Shown: positions 14,830 to 22,221 of the stretch, one piece after another
Numbering within the stretch: position 1 is the stretch's first letter
Layout: each line of letters opens with the position of its first letter
From: an uncultured Selenomonadales bacterium
GTDB lineage: Bacteria; Bacillota; Negativicutes; Selenomonadales; Selenomonadaceae
Assembly (NCBI GenBank): GCA_900314765.1
Contig: OMWN01000096.1
Coordinates: 1 to 38,750 of the forward strand
Direction of reading: 5' to 3'
Length of the DNA stretch: 38,750 bases
Program-made: the position numbers and the translations under genes
Notes under the pieces: generated by a model
What the model was told of the DNA's origin: nothing
Databases searched by the model: none
The model's input: the letters and a program-made list of their open reading frames with translations, nothing else

Positions 14830-16263
14830 TTACTTATATCTATGCAATTTCAACAAAACAATGCTTTGAGCTGATTCATCAGATTTTTTTATCATCCCGA
14901 GGCTCGAACGGCGCACACCGCCCGCCCAGAATATATCGCCGTGCGACACGAATATCGGCACACTGTCTCTTTCCTCGCGTGGGATTTTCGCGTCAATCAA
15001 GAGCTTTTTGATTTTCTTCCTGCCGCCCGACGTCATCATCGCGTCGCCGTCCTCACGCGCGCGAATCGTCCACGGCAACGGCAGCACATCCACATCGACT
15101 GCAATCGTGTGCCTGTCGAGCTTCATATCCGTCATGAGCGACGTCATTTTCTCAATCTCAAGCATCATACCGAAGTCATCAAGGCTCACCGCGACATTTT
15201 CCTTCTCGATTGAAGCTATTTTATATCGTGCTTTGTCGTGCGTCTCTTGCTTTTCTTTTTTTCCATTATGTTTTCTATTATATATGTGAATTTGATTATA
15301 ATCAACAGCTGCGACCATATCAGATGGCAAATTAAGTCGCGCGCTCGTGCGACCATCTTCAATGAGGTTCATCACGTCGTCATAATGAACGGCGGTGAGC
15401 CTCTGACTGAGCCCAATCCGCTCGCCTATGAGCGACAGGAGTTCAAACGCAACAGCCTTCGGCAACTTCTTAAAGGCTTCGCGCCTCACCGAGAAACCAA
15501 ATTCATCCTTCTCAACGACGCCGTCCCATGCTCTCTTCGCCGCCGCGCGCAAAAAATCAGCCGAATCTCCTGCGGCCGACGACAGCCTCATGAGCGCGTC
15601 GTCTATCGCAGGATTGAACTCGCGTCGTATGAGCGGCATCAATATGTGGCGCACCTTGTTGCGCGTCGCGTCGAGCTCATCATTCGTCGCGTCGTGGCGC
15701 GGAGCGAGGCCATGCACCTCAGCGTAACGCTCTATGTCGGCGCGCGATACGTCGAGCAACGGACGGATGATGTCTCCCGCGCGCGGGCGCATCCCACAGA
15801 GCCCCGCGATGCCCGAGCCACGCAAAATGTGCATCATGACCGTCTCGGCCTGATCATCCTTTTGATGCGCGACGGCGATGAGCGCATCGCCGTCGCTCTT
15901 TTGCTCGCTCGCAATCTTGCGCAGGAACGCGTATCGTCTCTCGCGCGCCGCCGTCTCTATCGACATGCGATTTTCTCGCGCATACGAAGGAACGTCCTCG
16001 TGCCTTACAAAGCACGCGACACCTCGTTCGCTGCAAAATTGCTCAACGAACGCGGCATCGGCGAGCGAATCATCTCCGCGAATGCCGTGCTCGAAATGCG
16101 CCGCCACCACATCGATGCCTTCGCGCGCGCGAAGCGAAAGCATCACATCGAGCAGCACGAGTGAATCGGGTCCGCCCGAGCAGGCGACGACGATGGTGTC
16201 GCCTCGATGCCAAAGATGATGCTCATGTGAAAATGTTAAAACCCTGTCCGCTAAATCCATCAT
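14830..16263 (-). CDS. tilS: tRNA(Ile)-lysidine synthase TilS
   Basis: Converts C34 of the CAU-anticodon tRNA-Ile to lysidine so that it reads AUA. The N-type ATP-pyrophosphatase loop SGGPDS is at residues 29-34, with further conserved motifs AAHFEHGIRGDDS and AVAHQKDDQAETVMMHILRGSG. The C-terminal substrate-binding domain (PWTIRAREDGDAMMTSGGRKKIKKLLIDAKIP) is complete. Between the domains, near residue 330, lies a short Lys-rich stretch (HNGKKEKQETHDKARYK). The length of 477 residues is normal. The start is ATG with AGGA 7 bases upstream. It begins the tilS-hpt-ftsH operon, since a terminator separates it from the S1 gene upstream. Confidence 0.97.
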   Translation of the reverse strand: MMDLADRVLTFSHEHHLWHRGDTIVVACSGGPDSLVLLDVMLSLRAREGIDVVAAHFEHGIRGDDSLADAAFVEQFCSERGVACFVRHEDVPSYARENRMSIETAARERRYAFLRKIASEQKSDGDALIAVAHQKDDQAETVMMHILRGSGIAGLCGMRPRAGDIIRPLLDVSRADIERYAEVHGLAPRHDATNDELDATRNKVRHILMPLIRREFNPAIDDALMRLSSAAGDSADFLRAAAKRAWDGVVEKDEFGFSVRREAFKKLPKAVAFELLSLIGERIGLSQRLTAVHYDDVMNLIEDGRTSARLNLPSDMVAAVDYNQIHIYNRKHNGKKEKQETHDKARYKIASIEKENVAVSLDDFGMMLEIEKMTSLMTDMKLDRHTIAVDVDVLPLPWTIRAREDGDAMMTSGGRKKIKKLLIDAKIPREERDSVPIFVSHGDIFWAGGVRRSSLGMIKKSDESAQSIVLLKLHRYK

Positions 16264-16350
16264 GTCAAAATCCTAAAAAGACGCGTGCCACTCGCTCGGC
16301 GTGATGAAAAGCATCGCATAAGCGCATGGTACAAAAATAAACGATAAACT

Positions 16351-16379
16351 AAAAAAGCACCCTCGAACAGAGAGTGCTT
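16351..16379 (-). terminator. Terminator after the S1-domain gene
   Basis: A 10-bp stem with one mismatch (16355-16364 against 16370-16379) is followed by six T on the minus strand, 6 bases past the S1-gene stop codon. Confidence 0.85.
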
Positions 16380-16385
16380 AAATTG

Positions 16386-16892
16386 TTAGCTTGAACGACG
16401 AGCACCGCGTCCTCCGCGTTTGGAGTCCGTCTTCCTGCGAAGATCCGTCAGACGCTCATCGCTGTCCTTCAAAAACTTCGACAATTTATCCTCGAATGAA
16501 AGCGGCCCATTGCTGAAGCGCGTCGGCGCACGATGAAAATCATTACCCTGCGGGCGATGTGGATTCTGATTTCCCTGTGGCTTCTGATAGTGACCAGGTG
16601 CACCGCCATTCGCATTGGCGTGCGGAGCATGAGGAGCCCTCTGCGCTTCAGGCTTTTTCGGCTGGAGGCGCTTGATGGAAAGTCCAATTTTTCCTCTTTC
16701 ATCAATCGTCAGCACCTTCACCTTGACCTTCTGCCCGACCTTAAGAAAATCATTGACATCATTCACGTAGACATCCGCGACCTCGGAGATGTGAATGAGT
16801 CCCACCTTGTGACCCTCGAGCTCAACGAAAGCGCCGAACTTCGTGATACCTGTGACAACGCCCTCTACAATGGCACCAACTTCAATGGACAA
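16386..16892 (-). CDS. S1 RNA-binding domain protein (YabR-like)
   Basis: A single N-terminal S1 domain (residues 1 to about 75: EVGAIVEGVVTGITKFGAFV, GLIHISEVAD, VKVLTIDERGKIGLSIK) binds RNA, probably with a ribosome- or translation-linked role as in B. subtilis YabR. Residues 80 to 130 are a low-complexity tail rich in His, Pro, Asn, Gln and Gly. The end is very basic (KRGGRGARR), which may help RNA contact. The TTG start has a perfect AGGAGG 10 bases upstream. It has its own consensus promoter and terminator, and sits between divIC and tilS, the Firmicutes order. The exact function is inferred. Confidence 0.9.
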   Translation of the reverse strand: MSIEVGAIVEGVVTGITKFGAFVELEGHKVGLIHISEVADVYVNDVNDFLKVGQKVKVKVLTIDERGKIGLSIKRLQPKKPEAQRAPHAPHANANGGAPGHYQKPQGNQNPHRPQGNDFHRAPTRFSNGPLSFEDKLSKFLKDSDERLTDLRRKTDSKRGGRGARRSS

Positions 16893-16932
16893 AATGATAT
16901 TTCCTCCTAATTTGTAAAATAAAATATGTAAA

Positions 16933-16962
16933 ATTATACGCTTTAAAATGTAATAGTGTCAA
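16933..16962 (-). promoter_or_regulatory. Consensus promoter of the S1-domain gene
   Basis: TTGACA (16957-16962) and TATAAT (16933-16938) match both consensus hexamers on the minus strand with an 18-base spacer, about 40 bases before the TTG start codon. Confidence 0.8.
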
Positions 16963-16976
16963 GAAATTTCGTCATC

Positions 16977-17273
16977 TTATTTATCTTTTTTTGGAGCTAT
17001 GTAGGGCATCTCGCCCTGACGCGTCATGCCGAGGTCCTCGCGCGCGACTTTTTCTATGTACCCAGGGTCATCGAGCTCATCACGCTCATTCTTGAGCTCC
17101 GCGTTTTTCGCCTTCGCCTCGTCGAGACGCGCCTTAGCCGTGACATATTCGCGGTCAATATTATTGAGATAGGACTGCTGATCGACGAACACATAGGCAA
17201 ACCAGCCGCCTATCACGACGAGCAAGGCGACAAACCACACGCAGATAACGCTGTCATTTTTACCACTCTTCAT
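16977..17273 (-). CDS. DivIC/FtsB-family septum formation protein
   Basis: Small bitopic divisome protein (98 residues) with the family layout. A short cytoplasmic N-terminus is followed by one membrane helix at about 9-30 (ICVWFVALLVVIGGWFAYVFV), a Lys/Glu/Ala-rich coiled coil at about 35-68, and the conserved end DDPGYIEKVAREDLGMTRQGE. It would act with FtsL and DivIB/FtsQ in septal peptidoglycan synthesis. The start is ATG with GGGAGGGC 6 bases upstream. It lies directly upstream of the S1 gene, as divIC does before yabR in B. subtilis. DivIC versus FtsB is a naming matter. Confidence 0.9.
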   Translation of the reverse strand: MKSGKNDSVICVWFVALLVVIGGWFAYVFVDQQSYLNNIDREYVTAKARLDEAKAKNAELKNERDELDDPGYIEKVAREDLGMTRQGEMPYIAPKKDK

Positions 17274-17293
17274 CAGCGAGCCCTCCCCTCAAT

Positions 17294-18088
17294 TTATTTC
17301 TCCGACCACTGGTAGTAGTCCGTTCCTGCTATTCGCCTGTACACCGAGCTACATTCGCTGCAGATGAATCTGTCGTAGATGTTGTCCATGTCCGGCACGC
17401 CGTCGACGAGCCTCACGGCGCCGCCCTCCATGTAGTCCATCATCTCGCCGCAGCGCGGACATTTCGCTTGATTGTTCTTGTCGCGCTTCAAAAGCGTCGG
17501 CGGAATGTCACCCGTCTTTATGATTTTCTTTGGCTTCTGCTTTTGCTCGACGGGCTTTGCGTCCACCTTGTCCTCATCCGTCTGCGGATACGCGAGATAG
17601 TAGCCCGACGTCATGATTTCGCGATAAAACACGCCGCAGCTGTCGCACTCGTACTTCGGCTTCGTGTTCTCCATGTCCACCTTGCCATCGACGATGCGGA
17701 CCGGCCCACCATCGACAAATCTGAATGGGCGATGACACTTCGGGCAGCGCCGCGAGCCGTCCGACTCCTTCGGCAACGGCACAGGCACAGACACCGTCCT
17801 CGTGTCGTGCGTCCTCGTTATCGGCGGAGCCGCCTTGACCTCTTTTTTTGTCTCAGGCTCCTCCTTTGGCGCTTTCTCAAGCGGGAACACATCATAGTAC
17901 CCCGTGCTCATGACCTCGCGATAAAACACGCCGCACGTCTCACATTCATATCGCGGCTTGTAGTTCTCCATATCCAATTTGCCATTCACTAAAGCAACAG
18001 CACCGCCCTCGACCACCTTCATCTGATGGCCGCAAACAGGACACAGCCACGCGCCGTCAGCCTGCTTCTGGAGCTTTCTGAGACTCAT
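17294..18088 (-). CDS. Unknown protein with three tandem zinc-ribbon repeats
   Basis: I do not recognise a named family. The 264-residue protein consists of three copies of a module of about 50 residues, at roughly 16-65, 115-164 and 210-258. Each has CPxC, then GG-x-V-x-(L/I)-V-(N/D)-G-x-x-DM-(E/D)-N, then C-x2-C, then a (V/F)YR element and a final GTxYY or SGYY. The ligand pairs are C16/C19-C49/C52, C115/C118-C148/C151 and C210/C213-C243/C246, so three zinc sites are expected. The linkers are charged and Pro-rich. There is no signal peptide or membrane segment, so it is probably cytoplasmic. The start is ATG with AGGTGA 7 bases upstream. It lies just upstream of divIC. RNA, DNA or protein binding are all possible. 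Confidence 0.8.
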   Translation of the reverse strand: MSLRKLQKQADGAWLCPVCGHQMKVVEGGAVALVNGKLDMENYKPRYECETCGVFYREVMSTGYYDVFPLEKAPKEEPETKKEVKAAPPITRTHDTRTVSVPVPLPKESDGSRRCPKCHRPFRFVDGGPVRIVDGKVDMENTKPKYECDSCGVFYREIMTSGYYLAYPQTDEDKVDAKPVEQKQKPKKIIKTGDIPPTLLKRDKNNQAKCPRCGEMMDYMEGGAVRLVDGVPDMDNIYDRFICSECSSVYRRIAGTDYYQWSEK

Positions 18089-18201
18089 ACACGTATCACC
18101 TATGGAAATTCAGTTTATGTAGATATCAAATATATAGAAATTCGTCGAATCAAAAAAAATTCCTGCCAACGAAGCAAAAATTTTTAAAATTTTTTAGGAA
18201 A

Positions 18202-19329
18202 TCATTTTGCCTCGTAACGCCGCATCAGCGTCGACACGATGTCGCGTGCGGCGTACGGCTTTTTCATTTCATTGGCACGGCGCCTCATGCTCTCAAGCGC
18301 GCCGCTCTCGTCAAGCAATTCACTGATTGCATCAGAGAGCTTCGACGCGTCATTCACCCAGCGCGCGATGCCGTCATGAACAGCGAGCACGGCATTCTGC
18401 GTCTCGGGTCCGGGGATAGGCTCATGAAGCAAAAGCGGCACACCCGCCGCCATCGCTTCGCTGATAGTCAGCGCTCCCGGCTTCGTGATGATAAATAACG
18501 AGACCGCCATGAGCTCGCGCACATGCGTCGTGAATCCAAACACGACCACATGATGCGGCGCGTGCTGCATGAGTGCCTCAGCCTTTGCCCTGAGCTTTTC
18601 ATTGCGTCCCGCGACGACAATCACGTCAACGGGGCGCTTTATTTTCTCTATTGCGCTGAGCGCGAGGTCCATGCCGCCGAGGCCGAGTCCCCCGCCCATT
18701 ATCAGTATGGATGGATGGCTCGCATCGAGCTTCAGCTTTTCGCGAATCGATGCGATTTCCTCATAGCTCACAGCCTCATGAAACGCGTCGGAGACGGGTA
18801 TGCCCGTCACGAATATCGAGTCTGGCGCTATCCCCGCCGCAATCAAATCGAGCCTCATCGACTCGCGCGCGACGAAGTAGCAATCAACGTGATGATAAAT
18901 CCACATCTGATGAACAGAATAATCCGTGATGACCGTCGCGAGCATGAACTCACTCGGATGATTTTTGTGACGATGATTCGCAGCGCCCTCTGGAAATGGA
19001 TGCGTGCATATCACGACGTCTGGATGATATTTCCTCGTCAACGCCTTTATGTCGTGCGACGTGATCACGGAGATGAGACTCTGCACGGAGAGGCCGCCCG
19101 ATTTCCCGCCCGTGAAGCGATACATCAAATCGTACAGATTCGGGATGAAGCGCAGCATGAAGAGATAACACGCCTTCATGAAAGCTGTCGCCCATGAGAT
19201 GCTCCACTTCGTGAAGTCAATGACAAGGACCTCCGCGTCCTCATATTTATTTTTTATCTCGCTCTGAATGGCCTCAGCCGCCTTCATGTGACCCGAGCCG
19301 ATGGACGCTGCGACTATGAGGAAACGCAT
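18202..19329 (-). CDS. MGDG-synthase/MurG-like glycosyltransferase (GT28 family)
   Basis: Membrane-associated glycosyltransferase resembling the diacylglycerol glucosyl/galactosyltransferases (UgtP, MGDG synthase). The N-terminal MGDG_synth-type domain begins LIVAASIGSGHMKAAEAI, with THPFPEG and ITDYSVHQMWIYHHVD further on. The C-terminal nucleotide-sugar domain contains LIMGGGLGLGGMD, KPGALTISEAMAAGVPLLLHEPIPGPETQNA, whose acidic and Gln residues bind the donor. The length of 375 residues is normal. The ATG start is preceded by AGGAGG and an extended -10 promoter. The likely product is a glycolipid for the membrane or anchor of surface polymers. The sugar and acceptor cannot be told from sequence. 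Confidence 0.88.
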   Translation of the reverse strand: MRFLIVAASIGSGHMKAAEAIQSEIKNKYEDAEVLVIDFTKWSISWATAFMKACYLFMLRFIPNLYDLMYRFTGGKSGGLSVQSLISVITSHDIKALTRKYHPDVVICTHPFPEGAANHRHKNHPSEFMLATVITDYSVHQMWIYHHVDCYFVARESMRLDLIAAGIAPDSIFVTGIPVSDAFHEAVSYEEIASIREKLKLDASHPSILIMGGGLGLGGMDLALSAIEKIKRPVDVIVVAGRNEKLRAKAEALMQHAPHHVVVFGFTTHVRELMAVSLFIITKPGALTISEAMAAGVPLLLHEPIPGPETQNAVLAVHDGIARWVNDASKLSDAISELLDESGALESMRRRANEMKKPYAARDIVSTLMRRYEAK

Positions 19330-19355
19330 TGTCAGTCCTCCTACCTTTGAGAGAC

Positions 19356-19364
19356 ATTATACCA
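19356..19364 (-). promoter_or_regulatory. Extended -10 promoter of the glycosyltransferase gene
   Basis: TGGTATAAT on the minus strand matches the extended -10 consensus (TGnTATAAT). The -35 region is poor. The expected leader is about 20 bases and contains the AGGAGG ribosome site. Confidence 0.6.
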
Positions 19365-19510
19365 TAAAATCATCAACAAAGTAACATTCATGAACAACGT
19401 CTCGAACAAGATTCTGCGCAAGAAGCTGAGCAAAATTTGGACATCACTTGGACGACATTTAAACAATATTCATTCAGCAATTCATTTAACATTCAAATAA
19501 CATTCAACGC

Positions 19511-19544
19511 AAAACAAAAGAGCCATCGCTTCATGCAACGGCTC
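19511..19544 (-). terminator. Terminator of the flagellin gene
   Basis: A 10-bp stem with G-U pairs (19520-19529 against 19535-19544, 5-nt loop) is followed by a T-rich run on the minus strand, 40 bases past the flagellin stop codon. The rest of 19365-19583 shows no gene. Confidence 0.8.
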
Positions 19545-19583
19545 CATACATTACATCATATTATATTGGTTCAGCGATTTCAC

Positions 19584-20441
19584 TTACTTGAGAAGATTGA
19601 GCGCAGCGCCCTGCTGGTTCATGAACATCTTCTGAGCGAACAGCGCCATCTTGTTGAGCGTATCCTCTGACTTGAGCTTCGTGATCTGCTCGGCTATGTC
19701 CGTGTCGCCCATGTTCGATGCAGCGGCTGTCATGTTCTCCGTCTGCGTCGTGTAGTTCGCTGCGGCAAACTCGAGTCTCTGCTGCTGCGCGCCAATCGTC
19801 GTAGCCTCATCGAGCGTCATGCCGAGAGCGGCATCGGCCTCGCCTATCGTCTCAGCCTTGCTTGTCGCAGTGCTGAGCGCGTTCTCCACCTTGCCAAGCG
19901 CATCGGCTATGCCTTCGCTCGATGTGAGGTCCAGTGTCGAGCTTCCATTCTCGTCCACGAGACCGAGTCCCTTGGCGGAAAGATTGCCGAGGTCAACGGT
20001 GTCATACGCATCGACGCCCGCGATTGTCACGGTGCCCGTCGAGCCATCCAGCAGATTCTTGCCATTGAACTGAATCTTTGAATTCTCGTCAATCGTGGCG
20101 ACCGTCTGATCGACGGACTTCTGCAGCGCCGCGATGTCGCTGTCACTGTTCGTGCCGTTCGCCGCGCTCACGAGCTTGTCGCGCAGAGACGTCAGCGCAT
20201 TCACCGTCGAGTCCGCGCCGCCCTGCGCCGTTTTCAAAAGCGCGTTGGCCGTCTGCGTGTTGGCATTCGACTGGTACGTCGCTCCGATGTTGGCATTCAT
20301 GCGAACCAGTATGGAATAATCCGAGGCACCATACGAGGCAGAAGGATACTGAGATCCCGACGCAATTTTCTTGATGCTGTCCTGCATCGCTCGGTTGGTG
20401 TGATTAATCTGATTAAGAAAACCCACTCCATTGATTGCCAT
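19584..20441 (-). CDS. Divergent flagellin-family protein
   Basis: The 285-residue protein has flagellin-like helical ends: an N-terminal pattern (INHTNRAMQDSIKKIASGS...ASDYSILVRMNANI...NANTQTANALLKTAQGG) and a C-terminal one (RLEFAAANYTTQTENMTAAASNMGDTDIAEQITKL...ALFAQKMFMNQQGAALNLL). The usual LSSGxxINxAxDDAAGLAI block is replaced by a variant without the DDAAG core. The central region is short. The ATG start has AAGGAG 8 bases upstream. Its promoter is of the sigma-70 type, not the sigma-28 type usual for filament genes. It stands alone, distant from the rod/ring operon at 30968-35785. It may be a minor filament subunit or have another structural role. Confidence 0.85.
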   Translation of the reverse strand: MAINGVGFLNQINHTNRAMQDSIKKIASGSQYPSASYGASDYSILVRMNANIGATYQSNANTQTANALLKTAQGGADSTVNALTSLRDKLVSAANGTNSDSDIAALQKSVDQTVATIDENSKIQFNGKNLLDGSTGTVTIAGVDAYDTVDLGNLSAKGLGLVDENGSSTLDLTSSEGIADALGKVENALSTATSKAETIGEADAALGMTLDEATTIGAQQQRLEFAAANYTTQTENMTAAASNMGDTDIAEQITKLKSEDTLNKMALFAQKMFMNQQGAALNLLK

Positions 20442-20538
20442 TATTTTCACTCCTTCCATGATATGAAAAATGGAAAATTTCTCAATGATGTGCATTAGGC
20501 ATACTGCAATCATCCACAATTACAATCTACCTATTGTC

Positions 20539-20567
20539 ATTGTATGATAAAGGCGTCAAAAATTCAA
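20539..20567 (-). promoter_or_regulatory. Sigma-70 promoter of the flagellin-like gene
   Basis: TTGAAT (20562-20567) and TACAAT (20539-20544) are spaced 17 bases apart on the minus strand. The resulting leader is about 90 bases. No sigma-28 box (TAAA-N15-GCCGATAA) was seen in the 200 bases upstream of the gene. Confidence 0.65.
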
Positions 20568-20608
20568 GCGAAATATAAAAATAGGCATTATATCCCATCT
20601 GATGAGGG

Positions 20609-20641
20609 CAAAAAATAAGCTTGACGAAAATTCGCCAAGCT
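20609..20641 (-). terminator. Terminator after the small protein (ftsZ-like operon end)
   Basis: A 9-bp stem with one G-U pair (AGCTTGGCG against CGTCAAGCT on the minus strand) is followed by a T-rich run, 9 bases past the stop codon of the 51-residue ORF. Confidence 0.8.
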
Positions 20642-20650
20642 CAGCGCAAA

Positions 20651-20806
20651 TTATTTCTTTGCTTTTTCCATTGCCATCAGTATGGCCTGCATGATGGCGT
20701 CGCACATCGGGAGATCGTTTTTCAGCGTCTCGCTCTTCAAAAGCTCAAACCTCAAATCATGAATGAACTGCTTCTCCTCTGCCGTCTGCTCAGCTGGATT
20801 TGCCAT
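20651..20806 (-). CDS. Small unknown protein (51 aa) downstream of the FtsZ paralogue
   Basis: A 51-residue frame starting ATG at 20806 with a perfect AGGAGGTGA ribosome site 5 to 6 bases upstream, ending at a terminator. The product begins MANPAEQTAEEKQFIHDLRF and ends ILMAMEKAKK. It is charged and probably helical, with one Cys and no signal or membrane segment. It lies 58 bases after the FtsZ-like gene with no terminator between, so the two are probably co-transcribed. I do not recognise the family. The strong ribosome site and the clean end at a terminator make it a credible gene despite its size. Confidence 0.75.
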   Translation of the reverse strand: MANPAEQTAEEKQFIHDLRFELLKSETLKNDLPMCDAIMQAILMAMEKAKK

Positions 20807-20864
20807 GTCGCTCACCTCCTGCTTTTTATTCAGCGCTGCTGTCTGCCCATTGCTCTATTTATAT

Positions 20865-22127
20865 TTATTTGTCATTCCATCGCGGAAATTTCCATGGAAA
20901 CGGCGCACCATTGCGCGCATTAGGACTATTCTCCTTTGACATGAAATCGGGAATATCCACAGAATCATCGTCGTCATCATCCTGCTCAGGCTCGACCGTC
21001 TCTGCGCCGCTCAGCACGCTCGCGAGCTGCGCATTGCTCATCGCGGGCGTCCCGTTTTCCGTCGCTCCGCCAGCCGCAGGCTTTTCCGTCACTCTCGGCT
21101 CTGGCGCGCGGCCAATCGCGTTTGGACTTGCCTCTTGCTTTTCACGCACGAGCACGCTGTCCGCGAAATCCGTCGCCACAATCGTGGCCCTGACCTTTTC
21201 GCCGAGGCGTTTGTCGATGACCGTGCCGAAAATGATATTCACATTCGGATGCGTGTGATCGTATATGAATTCCGACGCCTCGCTCACGGCGTAGAGTGAT
21301 AACGTCTCTCCGCCCGTGATGTTTATGAGTATGCCGCGCGCGCCATCGAGTGAACGCTCTATGAGCGGACTCTCGACGGCGGCCTTCACAGCCTCAACTG
21401 CATTGCCATTGTCATTCGCGCCGATGCCGATGATGGCATCACTCGATTCGCTCTGGCGGAATATGCTCGTCACGTCAGCAAAATCGACATTTACGACGCC
21501 TGTCGTGAGTATGAGCTCCGATATGCCGAGTATCGCTTGGCGCAGCACGTTGTCAGCCGCGCGGAACGAATCGACGAACGTCATGCGGCGATTGCCCTCT
21601 ATCTTCATGAGATTGTCGTTGTGGACGACGATGAGACCATCGAGCGACGTCTTTAGCCTTGCGATGCCTTCATTCGCCGTTCTCATCTTGCGTTGACCCT
21701 CAAATGAAAACGGTGCCGTCACGACGCCCACGGTGAGTATCCCCATGCTGTGCGCTATCTGTGCGACGACAGGCGCGGCGCCCGTGCCGATGCCACTGCC
21801 GAGCCCCGCCGTGATGAACACGAGGTCGGCGTCGCGCATCGACTTAGCTATCGCCATCTGATCCGCCACGGCGGCCTGCATGCCCACGTCCATCACGCCG
21901 CCCGCGCCGCGCCCGCGCGTGATGGCGCCGCCTATGGGGAGCGTCGGTATGCCAGCGGCCTGCAGCCTCGAGAGCTGCTTCATGTCGCTGTTGATGCCGA
22001 GGAGCTCTATGCCCGGCATCCTGTCCTCAGCGATGCGCAGGAGAACATTGTTTCCGCCTCCGCCGACGCCGACGACCTTTATATTCACTATTGCATTCGT
22101 AATCGAGCTGTCATCTACATACTCCAT
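20865..22127 (-). CDS. ftsZ: Divergent FtsZ (probable second, paralogous FtsZ)
   Basis: Tubulin-like GTPase of 420 residues. The N-terminal Gly motif VVGVGGGGNN (18-27), the T7 catalytic loop NVDFADV and the overall fold are kept. The T4 tubulin signature, normally GGGTGTG, is GSGIGTG (110-116) with a Ser and an Ile substituted. The T3 region (GGAITRGRGAGG) also differs from the usual GxxLTRGLGAGxxP. The acidic linker ends in a FtsZ-like C-terminal peptide (VDIPDFM, about 390-396), but 24 more residues follow it. The ATG has GGGAGGA upstream. No ftsA or dcw cluster gene is near; the next gene is a flagellin. This suggests a paralogue of the division FtsZ, though the genome could have only this one. 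Confidence 0.9.
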   Translation of the reverse strand: MEYVDDSSITNAIVNIKVVGVGGGGNNVLLRIAEDRMPGIELLGINSDMKQLSRLQAAGIPTLPIGGAITRGRGAGGVMDVGMQAAVADQMAIAKSMRDADLVFITAGLGSGIGTGAAPVVAQIAHSMGILTVGVVTAPFSFEGQRKMRTANEGIARLKTSLDGLIVVHNDNLMKIEGNRRMTFVDSFRAADNVLRQAILGISELILTTGVVNVDFADVTSIFRQSESSDAIIGIGANDNGNAVEAVKAAVESPLIERSLDGARGILINITGGETLSLYAVSEASEFIYDHTHPNVNIIFGTVIDKRLGEKVRATIVATDFADSVLVREKQEASPNAIGRAPEPRVTEKPAAGGATENGTPAMSNAQLASVLSGAETVEPEQDDDDDDSVDIPDFMSKENSPNARNGAPFPWKFPRWNDK

Positions 22128-22221
22128 AGGCTCGTCCTCCCGTTGAGAACAATTTGTGAAACATGAACCAAAGCCAAACCTTTATGTTCAAACTATCCCA
22201 TTTGTTATAATTCGATATTTT

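Noticed and set aside
20100-20700. Sigma-28 promoter for the flagellin-like gene
   Set aside because: No TAAA-N15-GCCGATAA-like pair was found; a sigma-70 promoter with correct spacing is present instead.
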